A DNA stretch of 64,000 nucleotides from an uncultured Candidatus Melainabacteria bacterium (GTDB lineage Bacteria > Cyanobacteriota > Vampirovibrionia > Gastranaerophilales > Gastranaerophilaceae): positions 62,001-126,000 of the forward strand of contig CAKUZD010000001.1 in the NCBI GenBank assembly GCA_934718275.1, read 5' to 3'. Below are positions 45,409 through 53,326 of this stretch, one piece after another (position 1 is the first letter of the stretch; each line of letters starts with the position of its first letter). A program made the position numbers and the translations under genes. The notes below the pieces were generated by a model. That model ran no database searches and was not told the origin of the DNA. It worked only from the letters and a program-made list of their open reading frames with translations.

Positions 45409-45788
45409 AGGCTTTGTATGATGATAAATTAGACGGTTTGATTTCGACAGAAATTTATATAAAAAAACGTGATTCTTGGCAAGCACAAATAGATGAACTT
45501 ATGATAGAATTAACAGCCCTAAACAAAACAAATAACGAAATTTTTAACCGCATAGAAAAAATGCTCGAACTCTGCAAAGACCTTGTAAATACTTATTTAG
45601 GCCATACCGACGATAAAAAAAGAATTTTGCTAAAATTGCTTTGCTCGAACTTTTTTTATGACGGTTCAAAACTAACAATAACAATAAAAGAGCCGTTTAA
45701 GGCTCTTATGAATTTCGCTATTTTTAAAAATGGGGCGGGAGATGGGATTCGAACCCATGCATATCGGAACCACAATCCGAGGTCTTAA
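45408..45788 (+). pseudogene. C-terminal remnant of a large serine recombinase
   Basis: The frame LQALYDDKLDGLISTEIYIK begins exactly at the REP boundary and continues with a coiled-coil and zinc-ribbon-free tail typical of the C-terminus of large serine recombinases (Glu/Lys-rich helix, then LLKLLCSNFFYDGSKLTITIKEP). The catalytic and DNA-binding N-terminal domains are missing. The frame runs on through the antisense of tRNA-His, giving the artefactual end GDGIRTHAYRNHNPRS. The native stop was lost or never lay here. It probably marks an old integrated element at the tRNA 3' end. Confidence 0.7.
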
Positions 45789-45807
45789 CCACTTGACGAC
45801 ACCCGCC
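45731..45807 (-). tRNA. tRNA-His (GTG anticodon)
   Basis: A complete cloverleaf of 77 nt. The extra G(-1) typical of tRNA-His pairs with C73. The D stem is GTC/GAC, the anticodon stem TCGGA/TCCGA encloses TTGTGGT (anticodon GTG), and the T arm is ATGGG-TTCGAAT-CCCAT. CCA is encoded. The acceptor stem has one T6-T67 mismatch. Confidence 0.95.
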
Positions 45808-45825
45808 ATATCCAGTTACTACTTT

Positions 45826-45853
45826 ATGATAACATAAACAATCTTTAAATCAA
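45826..45853 (-). promoter_or_regulatory. promoter of tRNA-His
   Basis: Minus strand: TTGATT (45853-45848), a 16-base spacer and TATCAT (45831-45826), about 18 bases before the mature tRNA 5' end. Confidence 0.6.
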
Positions 45854-45864
45854 GGCTTTTTATA

Positions 45865-45897
45865 AAAAAAGTTCCACATATAAAGTGGAACTTTTTT
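45865..45897. terminator. bidirectional Rho-independent terminator
   Basis: AAAAAAGTTCCAC (45865-45877) pairs with GTGGAACTTTTTT (45885-45897). It ends the rpaB transcript on the minus strand and separates it from the tRNA gene promoter. Confidence 0.9.
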
Positions 45898-45916
45898 ACA
45901 AATACAATTACTCTCA

Positions 45917-46672
45917 TTAGCTAATTCTTTGGAACATGTATCCTATACCTCGAGCAGTTAAAATCAACTCAGGATTTGCAGGATCAGACTCCAATTTTGA
46001 ACGTAATCTTGAAATATGAACATCTACAACTCGTGTATCAATGCGATGGTCTGGCGGATAAGCCCAAACATGTTGCAGAATTTCATTTCTTGAAAAAGCT
46101 TGACCGGAATTATTTACTAACAATTCTAACAAGCTAAACTCCATACCTGTCAAGCGAATTCTTTCATTCTTTCGGAAAACCTGACGGCGAGCTGTATCTA
46201 TTTTTATATTTCCTGTTGTAATAACATTTTTTGTTACTTTACCGGTAGGAGTAACAGTTTCTCTATTATTCGTACGTCTTAAAACTGCTTTTACACGAGC
46301 TTCTAATTCTTTTGGACTAAAAGGTTTAATTACATAATCATCAGCTCCCAATTCCAAACCTGTAATTCTTTCCGAAACATCACCTAGAGCAGTAAGAATG
46401 ATAATAGGAACATCTGAAGTTCTTCTAATTTCTCTAGTTACTCCATAACCATCCATCTTAGGCATCATTACATCTAAAACAACCAAATCAGGATTATATT
46501 TATTAAATGCATTAACTGCTTCTTCTCCATCTTGAGCAGTATAAACATCATAACCAGCCATTTTTAAACGAGTTTCCAAAATACGTCTGATACTTGCTTC
46601 ATCATCAGCCAAAAGTATTCTTTGACGGTCTTCTGTTTCATTAGGCATTTCAGCATTTTCAGTCATAGTCAT
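45917..46672 (-). CDS. rpaB: OmpR-family response regulator, RpaB-like
   Basis: A 251-residue regulator with a receiver domain (phospho-acceptor D67 in LVVLDVMMPKMDGYG; DD at 23-24; K in DDYVIKPFSPKELEAR) and a C-terminal winged helix (TGMEFSLLELLVNNSGQAFSR; IDTRVVDVHISRLRSKLE; ARGIGYMFQ). The full pattern is close to cyanobacterial RpaB (Ycf27), a regulator of stress and light responses whose kinase there is Hik33/NblS. Its targets in a non-photosynthetic relative are unknown. The ribosome binding site is AAAGGAAAAG. A terminator follows. No kinase gene is adjacent. Confidence 0.93.
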   Translation of the reverse strand: MTMTENAEMPNETEDRQRILLADDEASIRRILETRLKMAGYDVYTAQDGEEAVNAFNKYNPDLVVLDVMMPKMDGYGVTREIRRTSDVPIIILTALGDVSERITGLELGADDYVIKPFSPKELEARVKAVLRRTNNRETVTPTGKVTKNVITTGNIKIDTARRQVFRKNERIRLTGMEFSLLELLVNNSGQAFSRNEILQHVWAYPPDHRIDTRVVDVHISRLRSKLESDPANPELILTARGIGYMFQRIS

Positions 46673-46905
46673 CTTTTCCTTTGTTATAATAATCTAACAC
46701 CTTTAATATATCACAAATATAAAATATTACAAAATATTGACTTTTTTAAATTTTCTTTAATATTTGTATATTTATCTTAATTTATTTTACGAAAAATTGC
46801 AAGTACTTTCAATAAATTTTTATTAATTAAATTTTAAAGATAACCAAAAGTGTGATGGACTACTTCATAGTCATATTGATAAAATATAGCTTTAATAGAG
46901 ATAGT

Positions 46906-47130
46906 ATGAAAAATAAAGATGTAAATTATCATAACATAATCGCACAAAATATAAAAAAACTCAGAACTAACGCAAAGTTGTCTCAAGAAAAATTTGCAGA
47001 AAAATTAAATTGCTCAAGAGAATTTATTAGCAGAGTAGAAAATAGACATGAAAAAATCAGCCTAAACACGCTATTGCAAATAGCTGAAACGTTTAAAGTT
47101 AGTCCAAGCACTTTATTTAAACAGCCGTAG
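46906..47130 (+). CDS. small XRE/HTH_3 transcriptional regulator
   Basis: A 74-residue single-domain helix-turn-helix protein: IAQNIKKLRTNAKLSQEKFA, then LNCSREFISRVEN as the recognition helix and LQIAETFKVSPSTLF at the end. It consists only of the DNA-binding domain, as in phage-type or toxin-antitoxin repressors and in MTase-linked controller proteins. No toxin or methyltransferase gene adjoins it. The ATG at 46906 matches the domain start better than upstream GTG or ATG codons. It overlaps the convergent kdsB by 14 bases. Confidence 0.8.
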   Translation: MKNKDVNYHNIIAQNIKKLRTNAKLSQEKFAEKLNCSREFISRVENRHEKISLNTLLQIAETFKVSPSTLFKQP

Positions 47131-47848
47131 CAATTATTTTTCTAAATTCTTCTAAATCAGCAGCAGTATCAATTCCAACAGGGACAAAATTCACAACAGA
47201 TGTTTTAATTTTCATCCCATTCTGCAAAGCACGTAACTGCTCTAAGCTTTCCGCTTGCTCATAAGATGTTTGAGGAAGTTCTGTCATTTTTATAAGAGCT
47301 TCTCTTTTATACCCATATATCCCCAAATGACCATAAAATACAGTTTTTCCTGTATTTCTTTCAAAAGGAATTTTAGCTCGAGAAAAATATAGAGCAAAAC
47401 CAAATTTATCAACCACACATTTAACAAGGTTTGGATTTTCGGCTTCTTCCGGTGATATCTCTCTGATTAACGTAGAAATATCTGCAGTAACATCAAATTT
47501 TACATTTTTAGCCACTTCATCAATACTTTCCGGCTTTATCAACGGTTCATCACCTTGAAGATTTACTACATAAGAGATTTCCGGATGACGCATGACAACT
47601 TCTTTAATTCTGTCAGAACCACATTTGTGTTCAGTGGAAGTCATTTCAACATTACCACCAAATTTTTTAACTGCATTAAAAATTCTTTCATCATCAGTTG
47701 CAACAATAATCAAATCAGCAAGTTTTGCTTGTTGGGCTTTTTCATAAACCCACTGAATAATAGGTTTACCTTCAACTTCTATTAACGGCTTCCCCTCTAA
47801 TCTGCTTGAACCGTAACGCGCCGGAATTATAATTGCTGTTTTAAACAT
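47117..47848 (-). CDS. kdsB: 3-deoxy-manno-octulosonate cytidylyltransferase
   Basis: A 243-residue CMP-KDO synthetase that activates KDO for lipopolysaccharide inner core assembly. The nucleotide-binding start is AIIIPARYGSSRLEGKPL; NLQGDEPLI, FYGHLGIYGY and ESLEQLRALQNGMKI follow. It implies a KDO-containing outer membrane. The ATG at 47848 follows AGAAAGGTTGATT, overlapping the prmA stop, so it is translationally coupled as the last gene of accD-accA-prmA-kdsB. Confidence 0.95.
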   Translation of the reverse strand: MFKTAIIIPARYGSSRLEGKPLIEVEGKPIIQWVYEKAQQAKLADLIIVATDDERIFNAVKKFGGNVEMTSTEHKCGSDRIKEVVMRHPEISYVVNLQGDEPLIKPESIDEVAKNVKFDVTADISTLIREISPEEAENPNLVKCVVDKFGFALYFSRAKIPFERNTGKTVFYGHLGIYGYKREALIKMTELPQTSYEQAESLEQLRALQNGMKIKTSVVNFVPVGIDTAADLEEFRKIIATAV

Positions 47849-47849
47849 T

Positions 47850-48764
47850 TTAATCAACCTTTCTTACCACAAATGATGTCCATTGATCTTGATGAATTTC
47901 TTCTATTATCTCTAAATTCTCTTTTTTTATTGCATCTATAACAACAGGTTTCTTTTCATCTAAAATACCTGAAAGAGACATCAATGCACCACTTTTCATA
48001 ATATTTTTCAAATCGCCCATTATTTCAGCCAAAACATTGTGTAAGATATTTGCCATAACAAAATCGAATTTTTTACTTATTCTATCAGCAGTATTGAGTT
48101 CAAAACAACACCCATCACCGCCATTTGGCAAATTCTTTCTTGCATTCTCTTTTGCAACATCAATTACATCTTCATCAATATCACAACCGTAGACATCAGA
48201 CGCTCCGAATTTTTTCGCACATATTGCCAAAATACCCGACCCCATACCAATATCAGCGACTCTGTCGCCTATTTTCATATATTTTTCAAGAGCTTTCATG
48301 CACAATTGTGTAGTCTGATGAGTTCCTGTACCAAAAGCGCACCCGGGTTCCAATCTTATAACGACTTCACCTTTTTTATCATCATAGCTCAACCAATCAG
48401 GTACTATAACTATTTTATCTGTAACTCGGGTAATATCCCATTTTTCTTTCCATTTTTTTGACCAATCTTCATTGGGTTTATCAAAAATAACAAAACTCCA
48501 ACTTCCAAGTTCTTCATCAGACAAGCCCCTTGCCTTTAACAAATTTCGTTCATCTTCAAGTATTTCAGACAAATTTTGCGGCATTTCTGTTAAAAAAACT
48601 TTCAACGTACCTTCTGTTGTAGAAACCATTTCCAAATCTTTATAAGTTTCTTCCGCCAACACTACACCTTCACAAGGCAAGTTTTCAAAACAAAATTCTG
48701 CAACAATATCCTCAAGAGCCGGATTAATCTTGATTTGAAGTTCCCAATAATCAGTCTGTATCAT
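47850..48764 (-). CDS. prmA: ribosomal protein L11 methyltransferase
   Basis: A 304-residue SAM-dependent methyltransferase that trimethylates L11. The N-terminal substrate-binding domain (WELQIKINPALEDIVAEFC) is followed by the PrmA hallmark GTGTHQTTQLC, then SAM motif I (VADIGMGSGILAICAKKFGA), an acidic motif II (YGCDIDEDVIDVAKEN) and FDFVMANILHNVL. Third gene of the accD operon. Confidence 0.95.
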   Translation of the reverse strand: MIQTDYWELQIKINPALEDIVAEFCFENLPCEGVVLAEETYKDLEMVSTTEGTLKVFLTEMPQNLSEILEDERNLLKARGLSDEELGSWSFVIFDKPNEDWSKKWKEKWDITRVTDKIVIVPDWLSYDDKKGEVVIRLEPGCAFGTGTHQTTQLCMKALEKYMKIGDRVADIGMGSGILAICAKKFGASDVYGCDIDEDVIDVAKENARKNLPNGGDGCCFELNTADRISKKFDFVMANILHNVLAEIMGDLKNIMKSGALMSLSGILDEKKPVVIDAIKKENLEIIEEIHQDQWTSFVVRKVD

Positions 48765-48777
48765 ATTGAATTCTCCA

Positions 48778-49734
48778 CTAAGCTTCTATAAAAGCTCCCA
48801 TTTTTCTAAATTTTTGGTAGCGATTTTCTTTTAAATCCTTAACTGAAAGTTTTTCCAATTCTTCAATACTATCAATAATTGTTTTCTTCATGTTTGCAGA
48901 AACCTCATCATAATTTGTATGAGCTCCACCGACAGGTTCTTCAATTGCGCCATCAATAATATCAAACTTCATCAAATCTTTTGCAGTGATTTTCAAAGCA
49001 TCTGCAGCATCAGCAGCTTTTGTTGCGTCTCGCCACAAAATAGACGCGCAACCTTCAGGCGAAATAACTGTATAATAAGCATGTTCCAATAGGAAAACCT
49101 TATCAGCAACAGCCAACCCTAAAGCACCTCCGGAACAACCTTCACCTGTAATTATCGCAATTACCGGAACATTCAATTTTGCCATTTCTCTCAGATTAAC
49201 AGCAATTGCTCCACCTTGGTTAGTTTCTTCTGCACTAATTCCCGGATAAGCCCCCGGAGTATCAATTAAAGTTACAATAGGAATGTTAAATTTACTTGCA
49301 TGCTTAAACAATCTCAATGCTTTTCTATAACCTTGCGGTTGTGGCATACCAAAATTATATTCCAAATTTTCTTTAGTTGATTTCCCCTTCATAGTCCCTA
49401 TAATCATAATCGGGCGACCATCAATCTTAGCTAAACCGCCAATAATCGCTCTGTCATCCATTCCCTCTCTGTCACCATGAAGTTCTACAAAATCCTCACA
49501 AATATGGCTAACATAATCTAAGAAATTTGGGCGCTCCGGATGTCTCGCGATTTGAAGCTTTTGAGAAGGTACTAATTTTGAATATAATTCCTTTTTATAA
49601 TCCTCTGCCAGTTGCTCAAATGTTTCAATTTCTTTGTTAAAATCCATGCCTGACTCCATACTTGCTTTTTTTAATTCTTCTATTTTTTCTTGAATTTCCA
49701 TAATAGGTTTTTCAAAATCTAAACTTGCAGTCAT
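48778..49734 (-). CDS. accA: acetyl-CoA carboxylase carboxyltransferase subunit alpha
   Basis: A 318-residue subunit that, with AccD, transfers carboxyl from carboxybiotin to acetyl-CoA to make malonyl-CoA, the first committed step of fatty acid synthesis. Motifs: HPERPNFLDYV, FVELHGDREGMDDRAIIGG, GMPQPQGYRKALRLF, LIDTPGAYPGISAEETNQGGAI and ITGEGCSGGALGLAVADKV. Normal length. Its ATG overlaps the accD stop (TAATG), ensuring coupled translation. Confidence 0.97.
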   Translation of the reverse strand: MTASLDFEKPIMEIQEKIEELKKASMESGMDFNKEIETFEQLAEDYKKELYSKLVPSQKLQIARHPERPNFLDYVSHICEDFVELHGDREGMDDRAIIGGLAKIDGRPIMIIGTMKGKSTKENLEYNFGMPQPQGYRKALRLFKHASKFNIPIVTLIDTPGAYPGISAEETNQGGAIAVNLREMAKLNVPVIAIITGEGCSGGALGLAVADKVFLLEHAYYTVISPEGCASILWRDATKAADAADALKITAKDLMKFDIIDGAIEEPVGGAHTNYDEVSANMKKTIIDSIEELEKLSVKDLKENRYQKFRKMGAFIEA

Positions 49735-50606
49735 TAGTTCCCCCCCTTGTGCATTTCTAAAATTTTAGCCAAGGTATGACGTAAATCTTTACGAGCAGAA
49801 ACAACATCAACTTGACCATATTTCAATAAGTATTCTGCAGTTTGGAAGTCTGACGGCAACTTTTGCCTAATTGTTTGTTCAATAACACGGCGTCCCGCAA
49901 AACCTATTCTTGCTCCTTGTTCTGCAATAATAATATCACCCAACATACCAAAACTTGCAGTAACACCTCCAAATGTAGGTTCTGTTAACAAGTTAATATA
50001 CAAAAGTCCTTCATCGTCAAGTTTTGATACTGCGCAAGATGTTTTTGCCATTTGCATTAAACTTAAAGCACTTTCTTGCATTCTTGCCCCACCTGAAGAT
50101 GTAATTGCTAAAACAGGAAGTCTCAATTCAATCGCTTTTTCAATAATCCTTGTTACTTTTTCGCCAACAACACTTCCCATTGACCCGCCCATGAAATCAA
50201 AATCCATTACAGCAGTTGCGACTTTATTTCCTTCAATAGTTGCAATCCCGGTAATTACGGCATCATCCAAACCTGTTTTTTTATGGGCCTTTTCCAATCT
50301 GCTTTTATATGTTTCAGTATCAGCAAAGTCTAACGGGTCTGTAGGTTTTACTTCAGCAAACAATTCTTCAAACGAATTTTCATCAAAAAGTTGCTTAATA
50401 CGTTTTTTTGCATTTATTCTGAAATGGTAGTCACAAACAGGACAAACCATATCATTCTTTTCTAAATCTTCTTTTAAAAGCTGAGCATCACAATGAACAC
50501 ATTTAACCCATAAATTCGGATCCATGTCCAATTCAACTCTACCTTCTAGCTCACGTCTTTGAATTTGAGCTTGTTTACGTTTTTCAAACCAATCTTGAAC
50601 TGTCAT
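49734..50606 (-). CDS. accD: acetyl-CoA carboxylase carboxyltransferase subunit beta
   Basis: A 290-residue partner of AccA. The N-terminal C4 zinc ribbon is at C36, C39, C55 and C58 (CVHCDAQLLKEDLEKNDMVC), followed by the crotonase-fold core: MDFDFMGGSMGSVVGEK, LAITSSGGARMQESALSLMQM and PTFGGVTASFGMLGDI. First gene of the accD-accA-prmA-kdsB operon. Confidence 0.97.
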   Translation of the reverse strand: MTVQDWFEKRKQAQIQRRELEGRVELDMDPNLWVKCVHCDAQLLKEDLEKNDMVCPVCDYHFRINAKKRIKQLFDENSFEELFAEVKPTDPLDFADTETYKSRLEKAHKKTGLDDAVITGIATIEGNKVATAVMDFDFMGGSMGSVVGEKVTRIIEKAIELRLPVLAITSSGGARMQESALSLMQMAKTSCAVSKLDDEGLLYINLLTEPTFGGVTASFGMLGDIIIAEQGARIGFAGRRVIEQTIRQKLPSDFQTAEYLLKYGQVDVVSARKDLRHTLAKILEMHKGGN

Positions 50607-50667
50607 ATTGTATATCCCTTAATCATCAACTTTCAATACAAGACCATTATACACCTAAAAAATATAA

Positions 50668-50697
50668 TAGCAAATTTTTACATTTACACGGTTTACA
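50668..50697 (+). promoter_or_regulatory. TAGCAA-class promoter, near-leaderless
   Basis: TAGCAA (50668-50673), an 18-base spacer with TTTACACGG, then TTTACA (50692-50697). The predicted start is about 50704, four bases before the ATG at 50708. No Shine-Dalgarno sequence is seen. Confidence 0.45.
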
Positions 50698-50707
50698 AAA
50701 CAGCACA

Positions 50708-51460
50708 ATGAGACTCGAAAATAATAATATACATACCTTTAAACCTATACAAAATCCATCTTTTGAAGCACTGAAATTCAAAAATATTGGAAAAATAAAA
50801 GTTTTTGAAGATTTCCCTATCAAATTGAAATCCGGAGAAACTAAAACTGATTGCTTTGTTAGAGCTAATTCTGATGAAGACAAATTTTATATTGACATAG
50901 AAAACCAAGCCGGCAGACGCCTTGGAATGAGCACAAGCAATACTTTAAATGAAAAAGGTACACTGTACAATAATACTATTGAAAACTTACATAGAGAATT
51001 ACCTATACAGGGAATAGGTTCTGCTATGCGCTTAGGTCAGATTATTGTTTTATTGGAAAATCCAAACCTTAATAAAATAAAATTTTTCTCTATGGGGAAT
51101 GCTGTATTCTTTCATGCAAAATTTAATTTTAGACCTGCAATTACAAAAATAGGAGAATTAAGCAATAAACTTGAAGATATTGCCGCACACACTAATGACA
51201 AAAGATTTGAAGCAAATGTAAAAGAAGCTAAACAATTTTTAGAATATAACAAGTTTGAAAAAAAATTACATATAAAAGAGGGTAATAATATTTTAAACTC
51301 ATATCTTCAAAATATACTAAAAAACGATTTACAGAATGACCCAAAATTTAAGATTTACTCAGGTTTTGATATGGAATTATCTAAAAAAGATATTTTAGAA
51401 AACAAAGATTTTTATAATTCTCTTTTTCAAAAATATGGAATAGATTATCAAATACAATAA
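50708..51460 (+). CDS. F-x-A protein with GNAT-like core
   Basis: A 250-residue protein. An N-terminal polar segment contains NPSFEALKF (F-x-A at residues 19-21). The core resembles a GNAT fold: LPIQGIGSAMRLGQIIVLLE (Q-x-x-G-x-G/A-like acyl-CoA loop and helix), then IKFFSMGNAVFFHAKFNFRP, similar to the 'A-x-x-FY-x-x-GF' end of acetyltransferases. The C-terminal 90 residues are helical and charged. The substrate is unknown. The protein at 44200-44772 has a similar architecture. Confidence 0.6.
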   Translation: MRLENNNIHTFKPIQNPSFEALKFKNIGKIKVFEDFPIKLKSGETKTDCFVRANSDEDKFYIDIENQAGRRLGMSTSNTLNEKGTLYNNTIENLHRELPIQGIGSAMRLGQIIVLLENPNLNKIKFFSMGNAVFFHAKFNFRPAITKIGELSNKLEDIAAHTNDKRFEANVKEAKQFLEYNKFEKKLHIKEGNNILNSYLQNILKNDLQNDPKFKIYSGFDMELSKKDILENKDFYNSLFQKYGIDYQIQ

Positions 51461-51466
51461 CAAACA

Positions 51467-52246
51467 TTACTTTTTCTTTTGAGCATTGAAAAACTTTCTC
51501 ATATCTTCTGATATTTGAACATTTTGTAAAGCCATGTGATATTTTCTCAAATTTGCTAACGTTTCTTGTTCTTCTAACAAATCTCTTTGAGGTAATTTTA
51601 CAGTTGCTTTAACTTTTTCAAACTCTGTCGGAGATTTCCTATCAATGAATTTTGCAATTATTTCATCAATATTACTTCCGCCAATACCATACTTAGAAGA
51701 AACCTCTGCAGTATCAGCCCCTTGCGGAAGCGAATAAAGCCAATTAACCGTTAGCTTGTCTCCTTGCGAAATACTATTAATTCCTCTTTGATGAGGTGTA
51801 TACATAATATCCGCCGGGTTATGGCTGTGTCCCAGACCTATAGCATGACCTATTTCATGAAGAATTGTATGATAAACCTCTCCTTCATCCATATAATCCG
51901 CATGTACAAGTCCTTCTGTTAACCCTATTGCAACTTCTGCACCATACAATCTGTTAGAGCCGTCATAATTGAAATAACAATGCCCAAGCGCTTTACGTTC
52001 AACTCGTTTCCAATCAACATTTACATTAGATTCTAAAAGAGAATTCACTACCTTGAAAGCAACTCTACCCTTTGTTGCATTTTGCCATTCATTTAAAGCT
52101 CTTACAACCATATCTCTGTATTTATATTCCTGCCCTTGTTTTGAATAGAACTTCATTGGTGCTATGTAAACGTTCAACGGCATAAATGTCCAACGCATTA
52201 TTCTGCCGTTTTTTAAAGATTCAGCAACATAAGTGTATTTTTTCAT
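51467..52246 (-). CDS. matrixin-type metallopeptidase (M10/metzincin)
   Basis: A 259-residue putative zinc protease. The metzincin signature HEIGHAIGLGH (H130, E131, H134, H140) and the Met-turn in ADIMYTPH (M148) are both present, and RWTFMPLNVYIAP opens the catalytic domain. The 110 residues after the Met-turn are helical. There is no signal peptide or cysteine-switch propeptide, which is unusual for matrixins. I chose the ATG at 52246 because a TATAAT ends six bases before it; an upstream frame extends to 52282 but has no support. Confidence 0.85.
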   Translation of the reverse strand: MKKYTYVAESLKNGRIMRWTFMPLNVYIAPMKFYSKQGQEYKYRDMVVRALNEWQNATKGRVAFKVVNSLLESNVNVDWKRVERKALGHCYFNYDGSNRLYGAEVAIGLTEGLVHADYMDEGEVYHTILHEIGHAIGLGHSHNPADIMYTPHQRGINSISQGDKLTVNWLYSLPQGADTAEVSSKYGIGGSNIDEIIAKFIDRKSPTEFEKVKATVKLPQRDLLEEQETLANLRKYHMALQNVQISEDMRKFFNAQKKK

Positions 52247-52252
52247 ATTTTT

Positions 52253-52282
52253 ATTATATAATAAATTACGGTAAAAAACCAA
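52253..52282 (-). promoter_or_regulatory. leaderless promoter of matrixin gene
   Basis: Minus strand: TTGGTT (52282-52277), an 18-base spacer and TATAAT (52258-52253), then AAAAAT and the ATG at 52246. The +1 falls on the start codon. Confidence 0.6.
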
Positions 52283-52340
52283 TTGTGTTACAATAGAATT
52301 ACACGTGATATTAATGAATCAGACTTAGGAGAGAAAATTT

Positions 52341-52676
52341 ATGAACATTATGCAAATGATGAAACAAGCTCAAGGCTTGCAAAAAAGATTAAAAGATACT
52401 CAGCAGGAATTAGCTAACCTTGAAATCACAGGAGAAGCTGCGAATGGTGCAGTTAGAGTAATTTGTGATGGTCAAGGTAAATTCAAATCTATTAAGTTGT
52501 CAGCAGAAGCTGTTAATCCGGAAAACCCAACAGCAGTAGACTCTGATACTGTTGAAATGCTTGAAGACATTATTTCTTCTGCTATTAAACAAGCAAGTGA
52601 CAAAGCTTCAAAAACAATGGAAGATAAAATGAAAGCTGTTACCGGCGGTATCAATATTCCGGGACTAAATTTCTAA
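52341..52676 (+). CDS. YbaB/EbfC family nucleoid-associated protein
   Basis: A 111-residue DNA-binding protein of the YbaB/EbfC family. MQMMKQAQGLQKRLKDTQQELANLEITGEAANGAVRV is the family's N-terminal helix and first strand, and the C-terminus reads INIPGLNF. It coats DNA as dimers and is very often encoded with recR, as here: its stop overlaps the recR start by one base. A TAGGAGAGAAAATTT ribosome binding site is present; a promoter with TACAAT (52289-52294) lies upstream. Confidence 0.93.
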   Translation: MNIMQMMKQAQGLQKRLKDTQQELANLEITGEAANGAVRVICDGQGKFKSIKLSAEAVNPENPTAVDSDTVEMLEDIISSAIKQASDKASKTMEDKMKAVTGGINIPGLNF

Positions 52677-53272
52677 TGATTTATCCAAAATCAATAGCTT
52701 CATTAATTGAGCATTTTCAAAAATTCCCATCAGTTGGGCCAAAATCAGCTCAAAGAATGGCATTTTATTTATTAAGAATGCCTAAGTCTGAGGTGGAAAA
52801 ATTTGCACAAAGCATGATTGATGCAAAAGAAAATACGAAAACATGCGAAATTTGTTTCAACCTATCAGCTACAAGTCCTTGTGAAATTTGTACATCTCCT
52901 CAGAGAGACAAATCAACAATATGTGTAGTTGCTGAAACTAAAGATTTAATAGCTATTGAAAAAACTAATGAATATAAAGGCTTGTATCATGTATTGCAAG
53001 GATTAATTTCTCCAATGGATGGAATTGGAGCCGATGACATAAGAATAAAAGAATTACTTAATCGACTTACCGATGACAATGTGAAAGAAGTAATTCTTGC
53101 ATTAAGCCCTTCTGTTGAAGGAGAGGCTACAAGCCTTTATTTGAATAAACTTATAAAGCCGTTTGGGATAAAAATATCCCGAATAGCTTTTGGTTTGCCA
53201 ATAGGGGCTGACTTGGAATATGCTGATGAAATAACTATTGCAAAAGCTTTGGAAGGCAGGAGAGAATTATAA
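52676..53272 (+). CDS. recR: recombination protein RecR
   Basis: A 198-residue protein of the RecFOR pathway that loads RecA on gapped DNA. It has an N-terminal helix-hairpin-helix (FPSVGPKSAQRMAFYLL), a C4 zinc finger (CEICFNLSATSPCEIC) and a Toprim domain (ICVVAETKDLIAIEKT; LSPSVEGEATSLYL). Normal length. Translationally coupled to ybaB (TAATG). Confidence 0.97.
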   Translation: MIYPKSIASLIEHFQKFPSVGPKSAQRMAFYLLRMPKSEVEKFAQSMIDAKENTKTCEICFNLSATSPCEICTSPQRDKSTICVVAETKDLIAIEKTNEYKGLYHVLQGLISPMDGIGADDIRIKELLNRLTDDNVKEVILALSPSVEGEATSLYLNKLIKPFGIKISRIAFGLPIGADLEYADEITIAKALEGRREL

Positions 53273-53291
53273 CGTATCAACAGCTGAGTAA

Positions 53292-53320
53292 TTGCTTTTG
53301 TTTAAAATATAAGTTAGTAT
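53292..53320 (+). promoter_or_regulatory. leaderless promoter of ABC ATPase gene
   Basis: TTGCTT (53292-53297), a 17-base spacer and TAGTAT (53315-53320), then TTTTAT and the ATG at 53327. No Shine-Dalgarno sequence is present. Confidence 0.55.
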
Positions 53321-53326
53321 TTTTAT

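Noticed and set aside
45714..45788. Protein tail GDGIRTHAYRNHNPRS as a real domain
   Set aside because: It is the antisense translation of tRNA-His, a familiar annotation artefact.
46906..47130. HTH protein as antitoxin of a toxin-antitoxin pair
   Set aside because: Neighbours are rpaB and kdsB; no toxin-sized gene adjoins it.
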